Below, piece by piece: positions 37,119 to 45,605 of a DNA stretch of 64,000 bases; position 1 is the stretch's first letter, and each line of letters opens with the position of its first letter. Position numbers and translations under genes: made by a program. The notes below the pieces were generated by a model. It searched no databases. It saw only the letters and a program-made list of their open reading frames with translations, and was not told where the DNA came from. Source of the DNA: Collinsella sp. AK_207A (GTDB lineage Bacteria > Actinomycetota > Coriobacteriia > Coriobacteriales > Coriobacteriaceae); NCBI RefSeq assembly GCF_902501965.1, contig NZ_CABWID010000016.1, positions 62,001-126,000 of the forward strand, read 5' to 3'.

Positions 37119-38305
37119 TGACGACGGCTGAGGAGCACGAGGTCGCGAACGTCACGCCCGCCGACCTCGACGCCCTGGAGCAGCGCTTGGCCGAGGTTGA
37201 GCGCTACCTGCACGTGGACGAGCGTCGGGGGCGTGCGGAGGAGCTCGAGCGGTTGAGCGCCGAGTCGGGTTTCTGGGACGACGCCGAGGCCGCGCGCAAG
37301 ACCATGGCCGAGCTCTCGGAGTGCAAGTCCACCGTCTCAACTGTGGACGAGGCGCGTACCCGGCTTTCGGACGCTCGCGCCGCGCTCGAGCTGGCGGGCG
37401 AGCTTTCGGGCGACGATGCCGCCGAGCTCGTGGCCGAGGCCGCTGCTTCGACTGCCGCGCTCACCCGCTCCATCGACGCCATGGAGCTCTCCAGCTGGTT
37501 TACCGGGGAGTTCGACCACGGCGACGCCATCGTCACCATCAAGCCCGGCCAGGGCGGCTTGGAGGCCCAGGACTGGACCTTCATGCTCTTCAAGATGTAC
37601 ATGAAGTATTGCGCGCGCCGCGGGTGGAAGGTGACCATCAACGACTGCCCGGCGGCCGAGCAGATCGGCATCGACCGCGCGACCTTCACGGTGGAGGGCA
37701 AGGACGCCTTCGGCATGCTGCGCGCCGAGGCTGGCGTGCACCGTCTGGTGCGCATCAGCCCCACGGATGCCAAGAAGCGTCGCCAGACCACCTTTGCCAT
37801 GGTGGAGGTCATTCCGGTGCTACCGGACGACATCGATATCGAGGTGTCACCGGATGACATTCGCGTGGACGTGTACCACGCGAGCGGCCCGGGCGGCCAG
37901 GGTGTGAACACCACGGACTCCGCCGTGCGCGTGACGCACCTGCCCACGGGCATCGTGGTCACCTGCCAGAACGAGCGCAGCCAGATCCAGAACAAGGCCG
38001 CGTGCATGGCCATCCTGAAGGCGCGCCTCTACGAGCTCGAGCTCGAGAAGCGCGAGGAGAAGTTGGACGCCATCCGCGGGCCCAAGAAGGCTGCCGGCTT
38101 TGGCAACCAGATTAGGAGCTACGTGCTCTACCCGTACCAGATGGTGAAGGACCTGCGTTCCGGCGTGGAGACGAGCAACGTCGATTCCGTGCTGGAGGAC
38201 GGCGACCTCGACCCCTTCGTGGTGGGATACCACCGCTGGGCCACGGGCAACGCCGCCAGCGAATCGGAGGCGGGCGACCAGGGACACTCTGATGTCGCGG
38301 AATAG
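37118..38305 (+). CDS. prfB: peptide chain release factor 2
   Basis: Reads UAA/UGA stop codons and releases the peptide. The 395 residues include the GGQ motif in ASGPGGQGVNTTDSA (259-261). The stop-codon-recognition tripeptide, SPF in typical RF2, reads Ser214-Pro-Thr216 (RISPTDAKKRRQTTF). The N-terminal reading frame is continuous, so the classic autoregulatory +1 frameshift is absent. The arrangement secA-prfB and the RF2-like VRIS...GHR context support RF2 rather than RF1. It overlaps the next gene by 14 bases. Confidence 0.93.
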
Positions 38306-39455
38306 CCGCTCCGGCGCGGGAACGTCCGCCGAGGTCGAGCAGACAGGGGTGGAGAACTCCGCTACGCGGGCCGTGCGCGCCCGGGCGCGGCGGGGCCAGC
38401 GGCCGCCTCTGCCTGTTGAGGACGGGGTGGGCGAGGACGTCGGCCGCGCCGCCGGTGCGAGTGCGAACGCGAGCGTCAGCGTCAGCGCGAAGCAGCGGGC
38501 TCGGCGCCAGGGCCGTGCGTTCGGACAGCGTGGCGACGCCGCTGCCGAGTCGTCGGCCGCGCGGCAGCGACGGATGGTGGACGTGCAGGCGCTGATCCGC
38601 TCGCAGTTCATGCGCGACCTGCCGCTCATCTTCGTGGGCTGCGCCATCGCGGCCTTCGCGACGGACTCCTTCATGATTCCCAACGGCCTGGCGGCGGGCG
38701 GGCTCACGGGCCTGGCCACCATCACGTCCGAGCTGGCCGCGCGCAACGGCCTCTCGCTGCCCGTGGGCATCCAGACCATCGTCATGAACGCGCTGCTGCT
38801 GTTCGCCGTGGTGCGCGCGGGCGGGGTGCGCTACGTGGTGCAGACGGTGACGGGCTTCGTGGCGCTCGGCTTCTTCATGGACCTGTTCTCGCCGTTCGCG
38901 ATTCCGCTCCATGCGGACGACCTCATGCTCTCCGCCCTGTGGGGCGGCATCATCTCCGGCGTGGGCTACGGCATCGTGTTTCGCTGCGGCGCCAACACGG
39001 GCGGGTCCGACACCATCGCGCAGATCATCTCGCGGCGCACGTCGCTGGCGGTGGGAAGCACCGTCATGGCCATCGACGTGGCCATCTGCGTGGCGAGCGC
39101 GCCGGTGTTCTCGCTGGAGAACGCACTCTACGCCGGGCTGTCCATGGTGCTGTCCGGTTTTGTGATCGACGCCGTGGTGGACGGCGGCAACCGCCAGCGC
39201 GCGGCGTTCATCGTCTCCGACGCGTACGCGGATATCGAGCAGCAGATCTTCAGCGAGATGGATCGCGGCTGCACGGAGCTGCTTGCGCGCGGCGCCTGGA
39301 CCCGGCGCGACCGACCCGTGGTGCTGCTCATCATGACCGTGAGCGAGGTGCGCATATTAAAGACCATCGTGTCCGAGTGCGACCCGGACGCCTTGGTGAT
39401 GATCACGGACGTGAACGAGGCCATCGGCTACGGCTTCAAGGACCTAGAAGCGTAG
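38292..39455 (+). CDS. YitT family membrane protein
   Basis: A 387-residue protein with a charged Ala/Arg-rich N-terminal region (about 1-93), then five or six membrane segments of the YitT type. SFMIPNGLAAGGLTGLATI and FRCGANTGGSDTIAQIISR are the family signatures. A C-terminal cytoplasmic DUF2179 domain ends DVNEAIGYGFKDL. The function is unknown. Its start overlaps prfB by 14 bases and has only a weak ribosome-binding site. An internal ATG before VDVQALIRSQF, without the long N-terminal region, is a reasonable alternative start. Confidence 0.85.
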   Translation: MSRNSRSGAGTSAEVEQTGVENSATRAVRARARRGQRPPLPVEDGVGEDVGRAAGASANASVSVSAKQRARRQGRAFGQRGDAAAESSAARQRRMVDVQALIRSQFMRDLPLIFVGCAIAAFATDSFMIPNGLAAGGLTGLATITSELAARNGLSLPVGIQTIVMNALLLFAVVRAGGVRYVVQTVTGFVALGFFMDLFSPFAIPLHADDLMLSALWGGIISGVGYGIVFRCGANTGGSDTIAQIISRRTSLAVGSTVMAIDVAICVASAPVFSLENALYAGLSMVLSGFVIDAVVDGGNRQRAAFIVSDAYADIEQQIFSEMDRGCTELLARGAWTRRDRPVVLLIMTVSEVRILKTIVSECDPDALVMITDVNEAIGYGFKDLEA

Positions 39456-39636
39456 CCGAGTGCGGGTGGTGGCGGCACGTCGATGGCGCTGCTGCCGCTG
39501 CCGATGCTGCCGCCGAGTGGATGCTCTGGGGCCGTGAGCGGTTCTCGCGAATATGCTATCGGGATGCGGGGAATATGCAGGGTGAGATGAAAGAGTCGCC
39601 AGCAAAGCAAGGCGACGACCGAAGGAGGCGATTCCA

Positions 39637-39687
39637 ATGGGCTCAGAAGAAATAGCAGCTTCTGGATTCGCTCCTCACGCCCACTAG
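39637..39687 (+). CDS. possible 16-residue small protein
   Basis: ATG 39637 follows AAGGAGG at ideal spacing and encodes MGSEEIAASGFAPHAH before a stop. It lies 180 bases after yitT and before a strong terminator, so it would be on the yitT transcript or a short RNA of its own. The rest of the 39456-39907 gap shows no gene. The strong ribosome-binding site is the only support. Confidence 0.3.
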   Translation: MGSEEIAASGFAPHAH

Positions 39688-39833
39688 GTAAACAGTAACG
39701 AGGGAGCACAGGAGTCGTCCCATTCCAACGATGCGTTGGCACATCCTAGGGGCGGCGGTCGAGCGAATCCAAAGTTGCTTTTGGACGTGAACCATTACAT
39801 TCCAAGAGGAAGGCACTCCAAAGTACAGAGGTC

Positions 39834-39867
39834 GGGGCGGGGCAATGTGGCTCCGCCCCTGGTTTTT
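39834..39867 (+). terminator. terminator downstream of yitT
   Basis: GGGGCGG and CCGCCCC pair around 12 bases, followed by TGG and five T residues on the plus strand. Confidence 0.75.
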
Positions 39868-39907
39868 GTAGAGGTCGGCAGTGAGAGAACGAAGCTGGTT
39901 CGTTGTC

Positions 39908-40732
39908 TCAGCTGCGGTGCTGCCACATGTGGTCGACGGGGCCGCTGCCGCGGCCCAGGTCCAAGCCCGCTTCGAGGGCGCCCGTGAGGTAGGCCTTGGC
40001 ACTGGCAACTGCTTCTGCCAGCGGCTCTCCCTGAGCGAGGCCGCAGGCGATGGCCGAGGACAGGGTGCAGCCGGTGCCGTGCGTGTTCATCGTGGCGATG
40101 CGCTCGTGGCGGAACCAGACAATGGCGGGGGCATCTCCGCCTGTCCTTGGAGTTGCCAGGACGTCGCAGGCGTCGTTGGTGGCATGTCCGCCCTTCACGA
40201 GCACGGCGCAGCCGAAGCGCTCCGCCAGGCTGCGCGCGGCAGCGAGCTGGGAATCCTCACCGGTAATCTCGCGGCCGTCCAGAACCTCGGCTTCGGGTAT
40301 GTTGGGCGTGATGACCGACGCGAGCGGGAAGAGCAGGTCCGTGAGCGCCCCCGCGGCGTCCTCGTTGATGAGACGGGCGCCCGACGTCGCCACCATCACG
40401 GGATCGACCACCACGTTGTGGGCGTTCCAGGTGCGCAAACGCTCCGCGATGGCCTCGATGATGGCCGCGGAGGACACCATGCCGATCTTCACGGCCGCGG
40501 GCGGAATGTCCTGGAAGACGGCGTCGATTTGCGCGGCCACGAAGCTTGGGCTCGCTTCCTCGACGGCGCTCACGCCGCGGGTGTTCTGGGCGGTGAGCGC
40601 CGTGATGGCCGTCTCGGCAAAGAGCCCGTGCGCGGCAATCGTCTTGATGTCCGCCTGGATGCCGGCGCCGCCCGAGGAATCGGAGCCGGCGATGGAGAGC
40701 ACGGCGGGGACGGAGAAGGGCTGGGGCGTCAT
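39908..40732 (-). CDS. thiD: hydroxymethylpyrimidine (phosphate) kinase
   Basis: Phosphorylates HMP and HMP-P to HMP-PP for thiamine synthesis. The 274 residues begin with AVLSIAGSDSSGGAGIQADIK and include VDPVMVATSG, ITPNIPEAEVL, VKGGHA and the ribokinase-type MNTHGTGCTLSSAIA. It is the last gene of the thiC-thiM-thiE-thiD operon, 45 bases after thiE. Confidence 0.96.
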   Translation of the reverse strand: MTPQPFSVPAVLSIAGSDSSGGAGIQADIKTIAAHGLFAETAITALTAQNTRGVSAVEEASPSFVAAQIDAVFQDIPPAAVKIGMVSSAAIIEAIAERLRTWNAHNVVVDPVMVATSGARLINEDAAGALTDLLFPLASVITPNIPEAEVLDGREITGEDSQLAAARSLAERFGCAVLVKGGHATNDACDVLATPRTGGDAPAIVWFRHERIATMNTHGTGCTLSSAIACGLAQGEPLAEAVASAKAYLTGALEAGLDLGRGSGPVDHMWQHRS

Positions 40733-40777
40733 GGGGCTCCTTTCGGCTTGCGGCCTTCGGCTGGAACGGGAATCACC

Positions 40778-41443
40778 TTAGACGATAATGCGCTTGAGCC
40801 CGCGCACGAGCTCCTGCGCGGCGGCGCGCGGGTTGTCGGCGGCGAAGAGCGCGGACACCACGGCGCCGCCCGCGGCACCCGAGCCGGCGAGCACGTCGAG
40901 GGTGTTGGCATGCAGGCCGCCGATTCCCACCACGGGAATCTGCACGGCGGCGCAGATGCGGGCGAGCTCGTCGGCTGTCACGTCCACGGCGTCCGGCTTG
41001 GTGGGGGTGGGGATGAGCGCGCCCACACCCAGATAGTCGGCGCCGGCCTCCTCGGCGGCACGGGCCTCCGCGACCGTCTGGGCCGAGACGCCCACGATGG
41101 CGTCCGGGCCCAGAATGCGCCGCGCCTCGGCCGCCGCGGTGTCGCTCTGGCCCACATGCACGCCGTCCGCCCCCACCGTGCGCGCCAGCTCGACCTCGTC
41201 GTCGATGACGAAGGGCACGCCTGTTGCCCGGCAGAGGGGCATGATGGCCCGGGCGAGTTCTGCGATTTCGGCCGCGGAGGCGTGCTTCTCGCGCAGCTGG
41301 ATGAAGCTGCAGCCGCCGGCGATGGCCTCGCGCACAAGGTCTGGTAGCTGCCGGCCCCGCAGCCAGGCGCGGTCGGTCACGCCGTAGAGGAAAAGCGCCT
41401 TCCTGATGTCCTCCGGGGTCCAGGTACCTCGCTGGCGTGGCAT
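40778..41443 (-). CDS. thiE: thiamine-phosphate synthase
   Basis: Joins HMP-PP and the thiazole phosphate to give thiamine phosphate. The 221-residue TIM barrel has the signatures SFIQLREKHAS, VIDDEVELARTVGADGVHVG, IVGVSAQTVAEA and GIGGLHANTLD. It lies 26 bases from thiM and 45 from thiD in the thiamine operon. Confidence 0.95.
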   Translation of the reverse strand: MPRQRGTWTPEDIRKALFLYGVTDRAWLRGRQLPDLVREAIAGGCSFIQLREKHASAAEIAELARAIMPLCRATGVPFVIDDEVELARTVGADGVHVGQSDTAAAEARRILGPDAIVGVSAQTVAEARAAEEAGADYLGVGALIPTPTKPDAVDVTADELARICAAVQIPVVGIGGLHANTLDVLAGSGAAGGAVVSALFAADNPRAAAQELVRGLKRIIV

Positions 41444-41469
41444 GGCCTCGCTCCCTTCCTCTGGGTCTT

Positions 41470-42303
41470 CTAAAGCTCCTGGATCTTGGCACCGGCCTCG
41501 AGTTTGGCGGCATCCATGGTGCAGATGGCGTCGAGCAGGTAGGTGCGGAAGCTCCCGTTGCCGTCGAGCTCACCCATGCGGCTCGCGGCGATCTCGCCCG
41601 CGAGGCCCTCGCCGGCGATCGCGGTGACGGTGGCGGTGAAGGGGTCATCCGGGTTGGCCGTCACATAGGCGCCCACCAGGCAGGAGAGCATGCAGCCCGC
41701 GCCTGTCATCTTGCCCATGATGGCCACGCCGTTACGGCACGCCACGGCGCGGTCGGCGGAGGCCACGAGGTCGATGGCGCCCGTGATGGCCACCACGCCG
41801 CCGAGCTTGGCGGCGAGCTTCTTGGCGAACTCGGCACTTGCGGCAAGGTTGTCCTCGGTCACGGCGTCATCGGGGTTGGCGTCCACGCCGCGGGTGCTTG
41901 CCGTGGCACCGGCTACGGCCTTGACCTCGCTCATGTTGCCGCGCACCACGGTGACGGGTAGCTTGTCTATCAGCTCGGAGGCGGTCGAAGTGCGCAGCTT
42001 GGACGCGCCGGCGCCCACGGGATCCACGACGATGGGATGACCGAGCTTCTCGGCCTGTCCGCCGGCAACCCACATGCCCTCGATGCTGCGCTTGTTCAGC
42101 GTGCCGATGTTCAGCACGAGGCCGCCGCAGATGCTCTGAATATCAGCCACGTCCTCAGGCTCGTCGCTCATGATGGGCGAGCCGCCGCAGCCCAGAAGCG
42201 CATTCGCGCAATCATTCACCGTCACATAGTTCGTGATGCAATGCACCAACGGCACGGACTTCCGCACGCTCTCCAGCGCCGCAGCAAGTTCCTTCGTATC
42301 CAT
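41470..42303 (-). CDS. thiM: hydroxyethylthiazole kinase
   Basis: Phosphorylates salvaged thiazole alcohol. The 277 residues begin with SVRKSVPLVHCITNYVTVND and include SPIMSDEP, VVDPVGAGASKLRT, ITGAIDL and TGAGCMLSCLVGAY. No de novo thiazole genes (thiG, thiS, thiH) are visible, so thiazole salvage may be the main route here. The start lies 216 bases after thiC, across a long inverted repeat. Confidence 0.95.
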   Translation of the reverse strand: MDTKELAAALESVRKSVPLVHCITNYVTVNDCANALLGCGGSPIMSDEPEDVADIQSICGGLVLNIGTLNKRSIEGMWVAGGQAEKLGHPIVVDPVGAGASKLRTSTASELIDKLPVTVVRGNMSEVKAVAGATASTRGVDANPDDAVTEDNLAASAEFAKKLAAKLGGVVAITGAIDLVASADRAVACRNGVAIMGKMTGAGCMLSCLVGAYVTANPDDPFTATVTAIAGEGLAGEIAASRMGELDGNGSFRTYLLDAICTMDAAKLEAGAKIQEL

Positions 42304-42383
42304 ATCAGGTCAGTTCCCTTCTCAATTCAGTAAACCCATCAGGTTGATTTCTCCCCCAAGCCGTCCGCACGGGAAACCCTTTG

Positions 42384-42555
42384 CTCGAGGGAACCACGCT
42401 CGCCCTGGACACGAGCGAGGTTGAGCGCTGCAGGGGTCCCGGTATATCGCCCCACGCGCAGTTCGCGAAGCGTTGTTTGAGCATGGGGCGATATACCGGG
42501 ACCCCTCGTCAGAGCGAGCCTACTCCGCGTCCAGGTCGATCGTGGTCCCCTCGAG
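42384..42555. repeat. long two-tier inverted repeat between thiC and thiM
   Basis: The inner arms GGGGTCCCGGTATATCGCCCCA (42433-42454, complement 42484-42505) pair perfectly over 22 bp around a 29-base loop. Outer arms of 27 bases (42384-42410 and 42529-42555) pair at 24 of 27 positions. The outer right arm is the 3' end of thiC (coding GTTIDLD), so the left arm is a diverged inverted copy of the thiC tail. The 22-23 bases between tiers do not match. Confidence 0.85.
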
Positions 42556-43890
42556 TACTTTGTTGACCGTGCGCACGGCGCACATCTTGCCGCACATCGT
42601 GCACGTGCCCTCGGTGGCCGCCGGTGAGTTCTCGTAGCGCTCGCGCGGATGCACCGGGTCGAGCGCCCACTTCCACATCTCATCCCAGTCGAGCCTGCGC
42701 CGCGCCTGACCCATGCGGTCGTCCGCGTCGCGCGCGCCCGGCACTTTCTTGGCGATGTCCGCGGCGTGCGCGGCGATTCGAGTGGCCATGAGGCCCTGCA
42801 GCACGTCGTCGGCATCGGGCAGGCACAGGTGCTCAGCGGGCGTCACGTAGCACAGGAAGTCCGCGCCGCTGCTGGCGGAGATGGCCCCGCCGATGGCGGC
42901 CGTGATGTGGTCGTAGCCCACGCCGATATCGGTTACGAGCGGCCCCAGCACGTAGAAGGGTGCGTTGTGGCACAGGCGCTTCTGGAGCTTCATGTTGGCG
43001 GCGATCTCGTCGATGGCCATGTGGCCGGGGCCCTCCACCATCACCTGCACACCGGCGTCCCAGGCGCGCTTGGTGAGCTTGCCCAGCTCGATCATCTCGG
43101 CGGTCTCGGTGGCGTCGTTGGCGTCGTAGAGGCAGCCCGGGCGGCACGAGTCGCCGAGGCTGATCGTCACGTCGTACTCGTGGCAGATCTTGAGCACCTC
43201 GTCGTAGTACTCGTAGAACGGGTTCTCGCCGCCGGTAACCTCCATCCAGCCAAAGAGGAGCGAACCGCCGCGGCTGACGATGTTCATCAGGCGGCCGGCC
43301 TCCTTGAAGGTCTTCACCACGGAGCGGTTGATACCAGCATGTATCGTCATGAAGTCCACGCCGTCCTCGGCGTGCGCGCGCACGGTGGCGAGCAAGTCGT
43401 CGGGCGTGAGCTTCACGAGCGGCTTCTCCATGTAGCCGATCGCGTCGTACATGGGGACGGTGCCCACCATGAGCGGCGTCTCGGCGACGAGCTGCTGGCG
43501 GAAGCGGCGCGTCTTGCCCGAGTTGGAGAGGTCCATGATCGCGTCGGCGCCGTAGTCCTCGGCGATCTTGACCTTCCTCCACTCCTCGGCGGCGTCCGCC
43601 TTGTCACCCGAGATGCCCAGGTTCACGTTCACCTTGGTGGAGAGGCCCTCGCCCACGCCCACAGGGTTGAGCCCCTGCTCGATGTGGCGGATGTTCGCCG
43701 GGATGGCGATGCGCCCGTCGGCCACGCGCTCGCGGATGTATTCCGGGTCGCGGTGCTCGCGCTCCGCCACCGCCTGCATCTGCGGGGTGATCTGTCCCGC
43801 GCGGGCGAAGTCCATCTGGGTGACGAGTTTTTCAAGTTGGTGGTCCGACGCGGCCGACGTGCCGCGTTGCGCGGCGTCCTGCGTAGTCAT
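42520..43890 (-). CDS. thiC: phosphomethylpyrimidine synthase
   Basis: Radical SAM enzyme that rearranges aminoimidazole ribotide to HMP-P. The 456 residues contain KVNVNLGISGDKADAAEEW, IMDLSNSGKTRRFRQ, FMTIHAGINRSVVKTF, VMVEGPGHMAIDEI, and the C-terminal cluster cysteines in CTMCGKMC. I chose ATG 43890, with AAGGGAG suitably upstream. The ATGs within the preceding 30 bases lie inside or against the riboswitch P1/ribosome-binding region. It heads the operon. Confidence 0.96.
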   Translation of the reverse strand: MTTQDAAQRGTSAASDHQLEKLVTQMDFARAGQITPQMQAVAEREHRDPEYIRERVADGRIAIPANIRHIEQGLNPVGVGEGLSTKVNVNLGISGDKADAAEEWRKVKIAEDYGADAIMDLSNSGKTRRFRQQLVAETPLMVGTVPMYDAIGYMEKPLVKLTPDDLLATVRAHAEDGVDFMTIHAGINRSVVKTFKEAGRLMNIVSRGGSLLFGWMEVTGGENPFYEYYDEVLKICHEYDVTISLGDSCRPGCLYDANDATETAEMIELGKLTKRAWDAGVQVMVEGPGHMAIDEIAANMKLQKRLCHNAPFYVLGPLVTDIGVGYDHITAAIGGAISASSGADFLCYVTPAEHLCLPDADDVLQGLMATRIAAHAADIAKKVPGARDADDRMGQARRRLDWDEMWKWALDPVHPRERYENSPAATEGTCTMCGKMCAVRTVNKVLEGTTIDLDAE

Positions 43891-43899
43891 ACACATGCT

Positions 43900-43990
43900 C
43901 CCTTCGCTGGCATTACCCATATCAGGTTCCTCGGGTCGGAGCCGGCGCGCTCCCTCTCAGCCTGCCGTGTCCTGCAAGCTCCCCGTATGT
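43900..43990 (-). ncRNA. TPP riboswitch (THI element)
   Basis: Read on the minus strand, the conserved core is present: ACGGGGAGC at the 5' end, GGCTGAGAGGGAGC, then CCGACCC, GAACCTGATATGGGTAATG and CCAGCGAAGGGAGCATG. The ribosome-binding site of thiC is part of or next to the 3' end, suggesting translational control. Confidence 0.93.
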
Positions 43991-43998
43991 CACGCGCA

Positions 43999-44004
43999 AG
44001 TATA
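43999..44004 (-). promoter_or_regulatory. -10 element of the thi operon
   Basis: TATACT on the minus strand, 13 bases upstream of the riboswitch core. No clear -35 at 16-18 bases. Confidence 0.4.
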
Positions 44005-44114
44005 CGCTACCGACCGGGTGCCACGCGACAAGCAAATCAGTTGTGCTTGACGCGCGGGAAGGGTTGGTAACAAACATAACAGATTTGTTTGTCACCAACC
44101 CCCTGTGTGCCGGG

Positions 44115-44624
44115 TTAGGCGCGGTGCTTGCCGGTGAAGTGGCCGACGTCTACGCGCCAGACGGCGACGCGGTTGACGGCTTCGGGGGAGAACGTCACGG
44201 GTGCATCCGGGGCCAGGTGGGCCATGATGCGCTCGAGGCCGTGGAGCTTCCCGGCGGGGTCGGTAACGGGCACGATGCGCCCCGTCCCCATGATGCTGCG
44301 GTACGCGAACGAGTACGCGCAGGAGTAGTCGCCCATGGTGACGCCGCCCTCGATGTCCATCTCGATGGCCACGGGCACGCCAGCGTCCCCGTGGGCGTTG
44401 AACACGTCCGCCTTGCGGCCCGCGTCAGCGGAATGGAGCCAGAGGGTGAGCCGCGGCTGCCCGTCTTCGGCAGCCACCTCCCAGTCGTAGCCGAAGTTCA
44501 GGGGCACGATGAACAGGCCCTCGTCGTCGCTGGCGCCCAGCCGCACCGTGCGGCAGCCCTCGACGATCGCTCGCAGTTCCTCGCTATCCGTGACCTCGCG
44601 CTTCGCGCGCCGCATCGGCCTCAT
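44115..44624 (-). CDS. pyridoxamine 5'-phosphate oxidase family (NimA-like) protein
   Basis: A 169-residue split-barrel flavin-binding protein. The start MRPMRRAKREVTD followed by VRLGASDDEGLFIVPLNFGYDW is typical of NimA-like members, which bind FMN. Some act on nitroimidazoles; most are uncharacterised. ATG 44624 follows GAGGGAG. Confidence 0.8.
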   Translation of the reverse strand: MRPMRRAKREVTDSEELRAIVEGCRTVRLGASDDEGLFIVPLNFGYDWEVAAEDGQPRLTLWLHSADAGRKADVFNAHGDAGVPVAIEMDIEGGVTMGDYSCAYSFAYRSIMGTGRIVPVTDPAGKLHGLERIMAHLAPDAPVTFSPEAVNRVAVWRVDVGHFTGKHRA

Positions 44625-44699
44625 GGTCGCTCCCTCGTGTTGGATGCCCTTGCTCGGGGGCATTATAGGCCGGCACCGGAGACCGCGCACACTAGAGCC

Positions 44700-45511
44700 C
44701 TATGCGTGCATGAAGACGAGGGTCTCCGCGCCCCCACCCACACGCGAGAGCTCGGGCGCGAAGCGGTATCCCACGTCGAAGCGGGTAAGCTCGGCGGGGT
44801 TGTCCACGTTGCGCTCGGCCATCCAGCGGACCATCGAGCCGCGCGCCGTCTTGCTCGCCGTGGAGCGCTGCACGGGGCGGCCATCCTTAAGGCTCTCACC
44901 AAAGATGCAGGTGGTGCAGGGGATGCCGAGGGCGTCCAGGTGGGGGAGCACTGCCTTGGCGTACTCCACGCTGGCAAGGTTGACGACATGGCCGCAGCCC
45001 TCGTCCGCCACTGCCCGCGCGATGGCGTCGCCCCAGAACCCGTAGAGGTCGGTCGCGCCGTCCACAGCGAGCTTGGCACCCATCTCCAGAGGCGGTAGGG
45101 GAGCACAGCGTCGAAGGGGCGCACGCAACCGTAGAAGCCCGAGAGGATGCGCAGGTGGTCCTGGAGCCAGGCGAGGGCGGGCTCGTCGAGCACGGCGGGC
45201 GCCATGCTCTGGTACTGGATGCCCACGTAGGAGAAGACGGCGGGCGAGACGCGTCCCGAGAAGACCGGGTCCAGGAGATCGCCGGCGTCTTGCGGGACGC
45301 CGTGGCGCCGCAGCTCGGCGAGCGTTTCCAGGCAGGCGGGGAGCAGCCGGTCGCTCACGTTCCAGAGGCGTTGCAGGTCGGTGGCATCCAGGCGCACGAG
45401 CGCATCGAGCAGGCGGGTGACACGCTCGCTCAGCGCGGGCACATCCCGCACGGCGAAGGACTCGGACCCGGCGATCATCTTCTTGGCGGGGGATATGATG
45501 ACGCGCAGCAT
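44700..45511 (-). pseudogene. yaaA: YaaA family peroxide-stress protein, frameshifted
   Basis: UPF0246/YaaA proteins help limit iron-driven oxidative damage. The N-terminal half MLRVIISPAKKMIAGS ... FYGCVRPFDAVLPYRL runs from ATG 45511. The C-terminal half LEMGAKLAVDGATDLYGFWG continues in another frame to 44700. A two-base CT duplication near 45088-45091 (CCTCTGG instead of CCTGG) explains the shift. It is either a recent inactivating mutation or a sequencing error. Confidence 0.75.
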
Positions 45512-45605
45512 GGTCGACCTTTCGCGTGTGGGGTGAGCATTCGCGGGGGGTGGTACCGGCGCCGGGGTCTTGGTGGAGCCTGACGCCGGTCTTGGGCCCA
45601 GTTGA

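Noticed and set aside
43891-43920. A longer thiC start (MGNASEGSMCM...)
   Set aside because: That ATG is part of the conserved GATATGGGTAATG core of the TPP riboswitch. The later ATG has a suitably spaced AAGGGAG.
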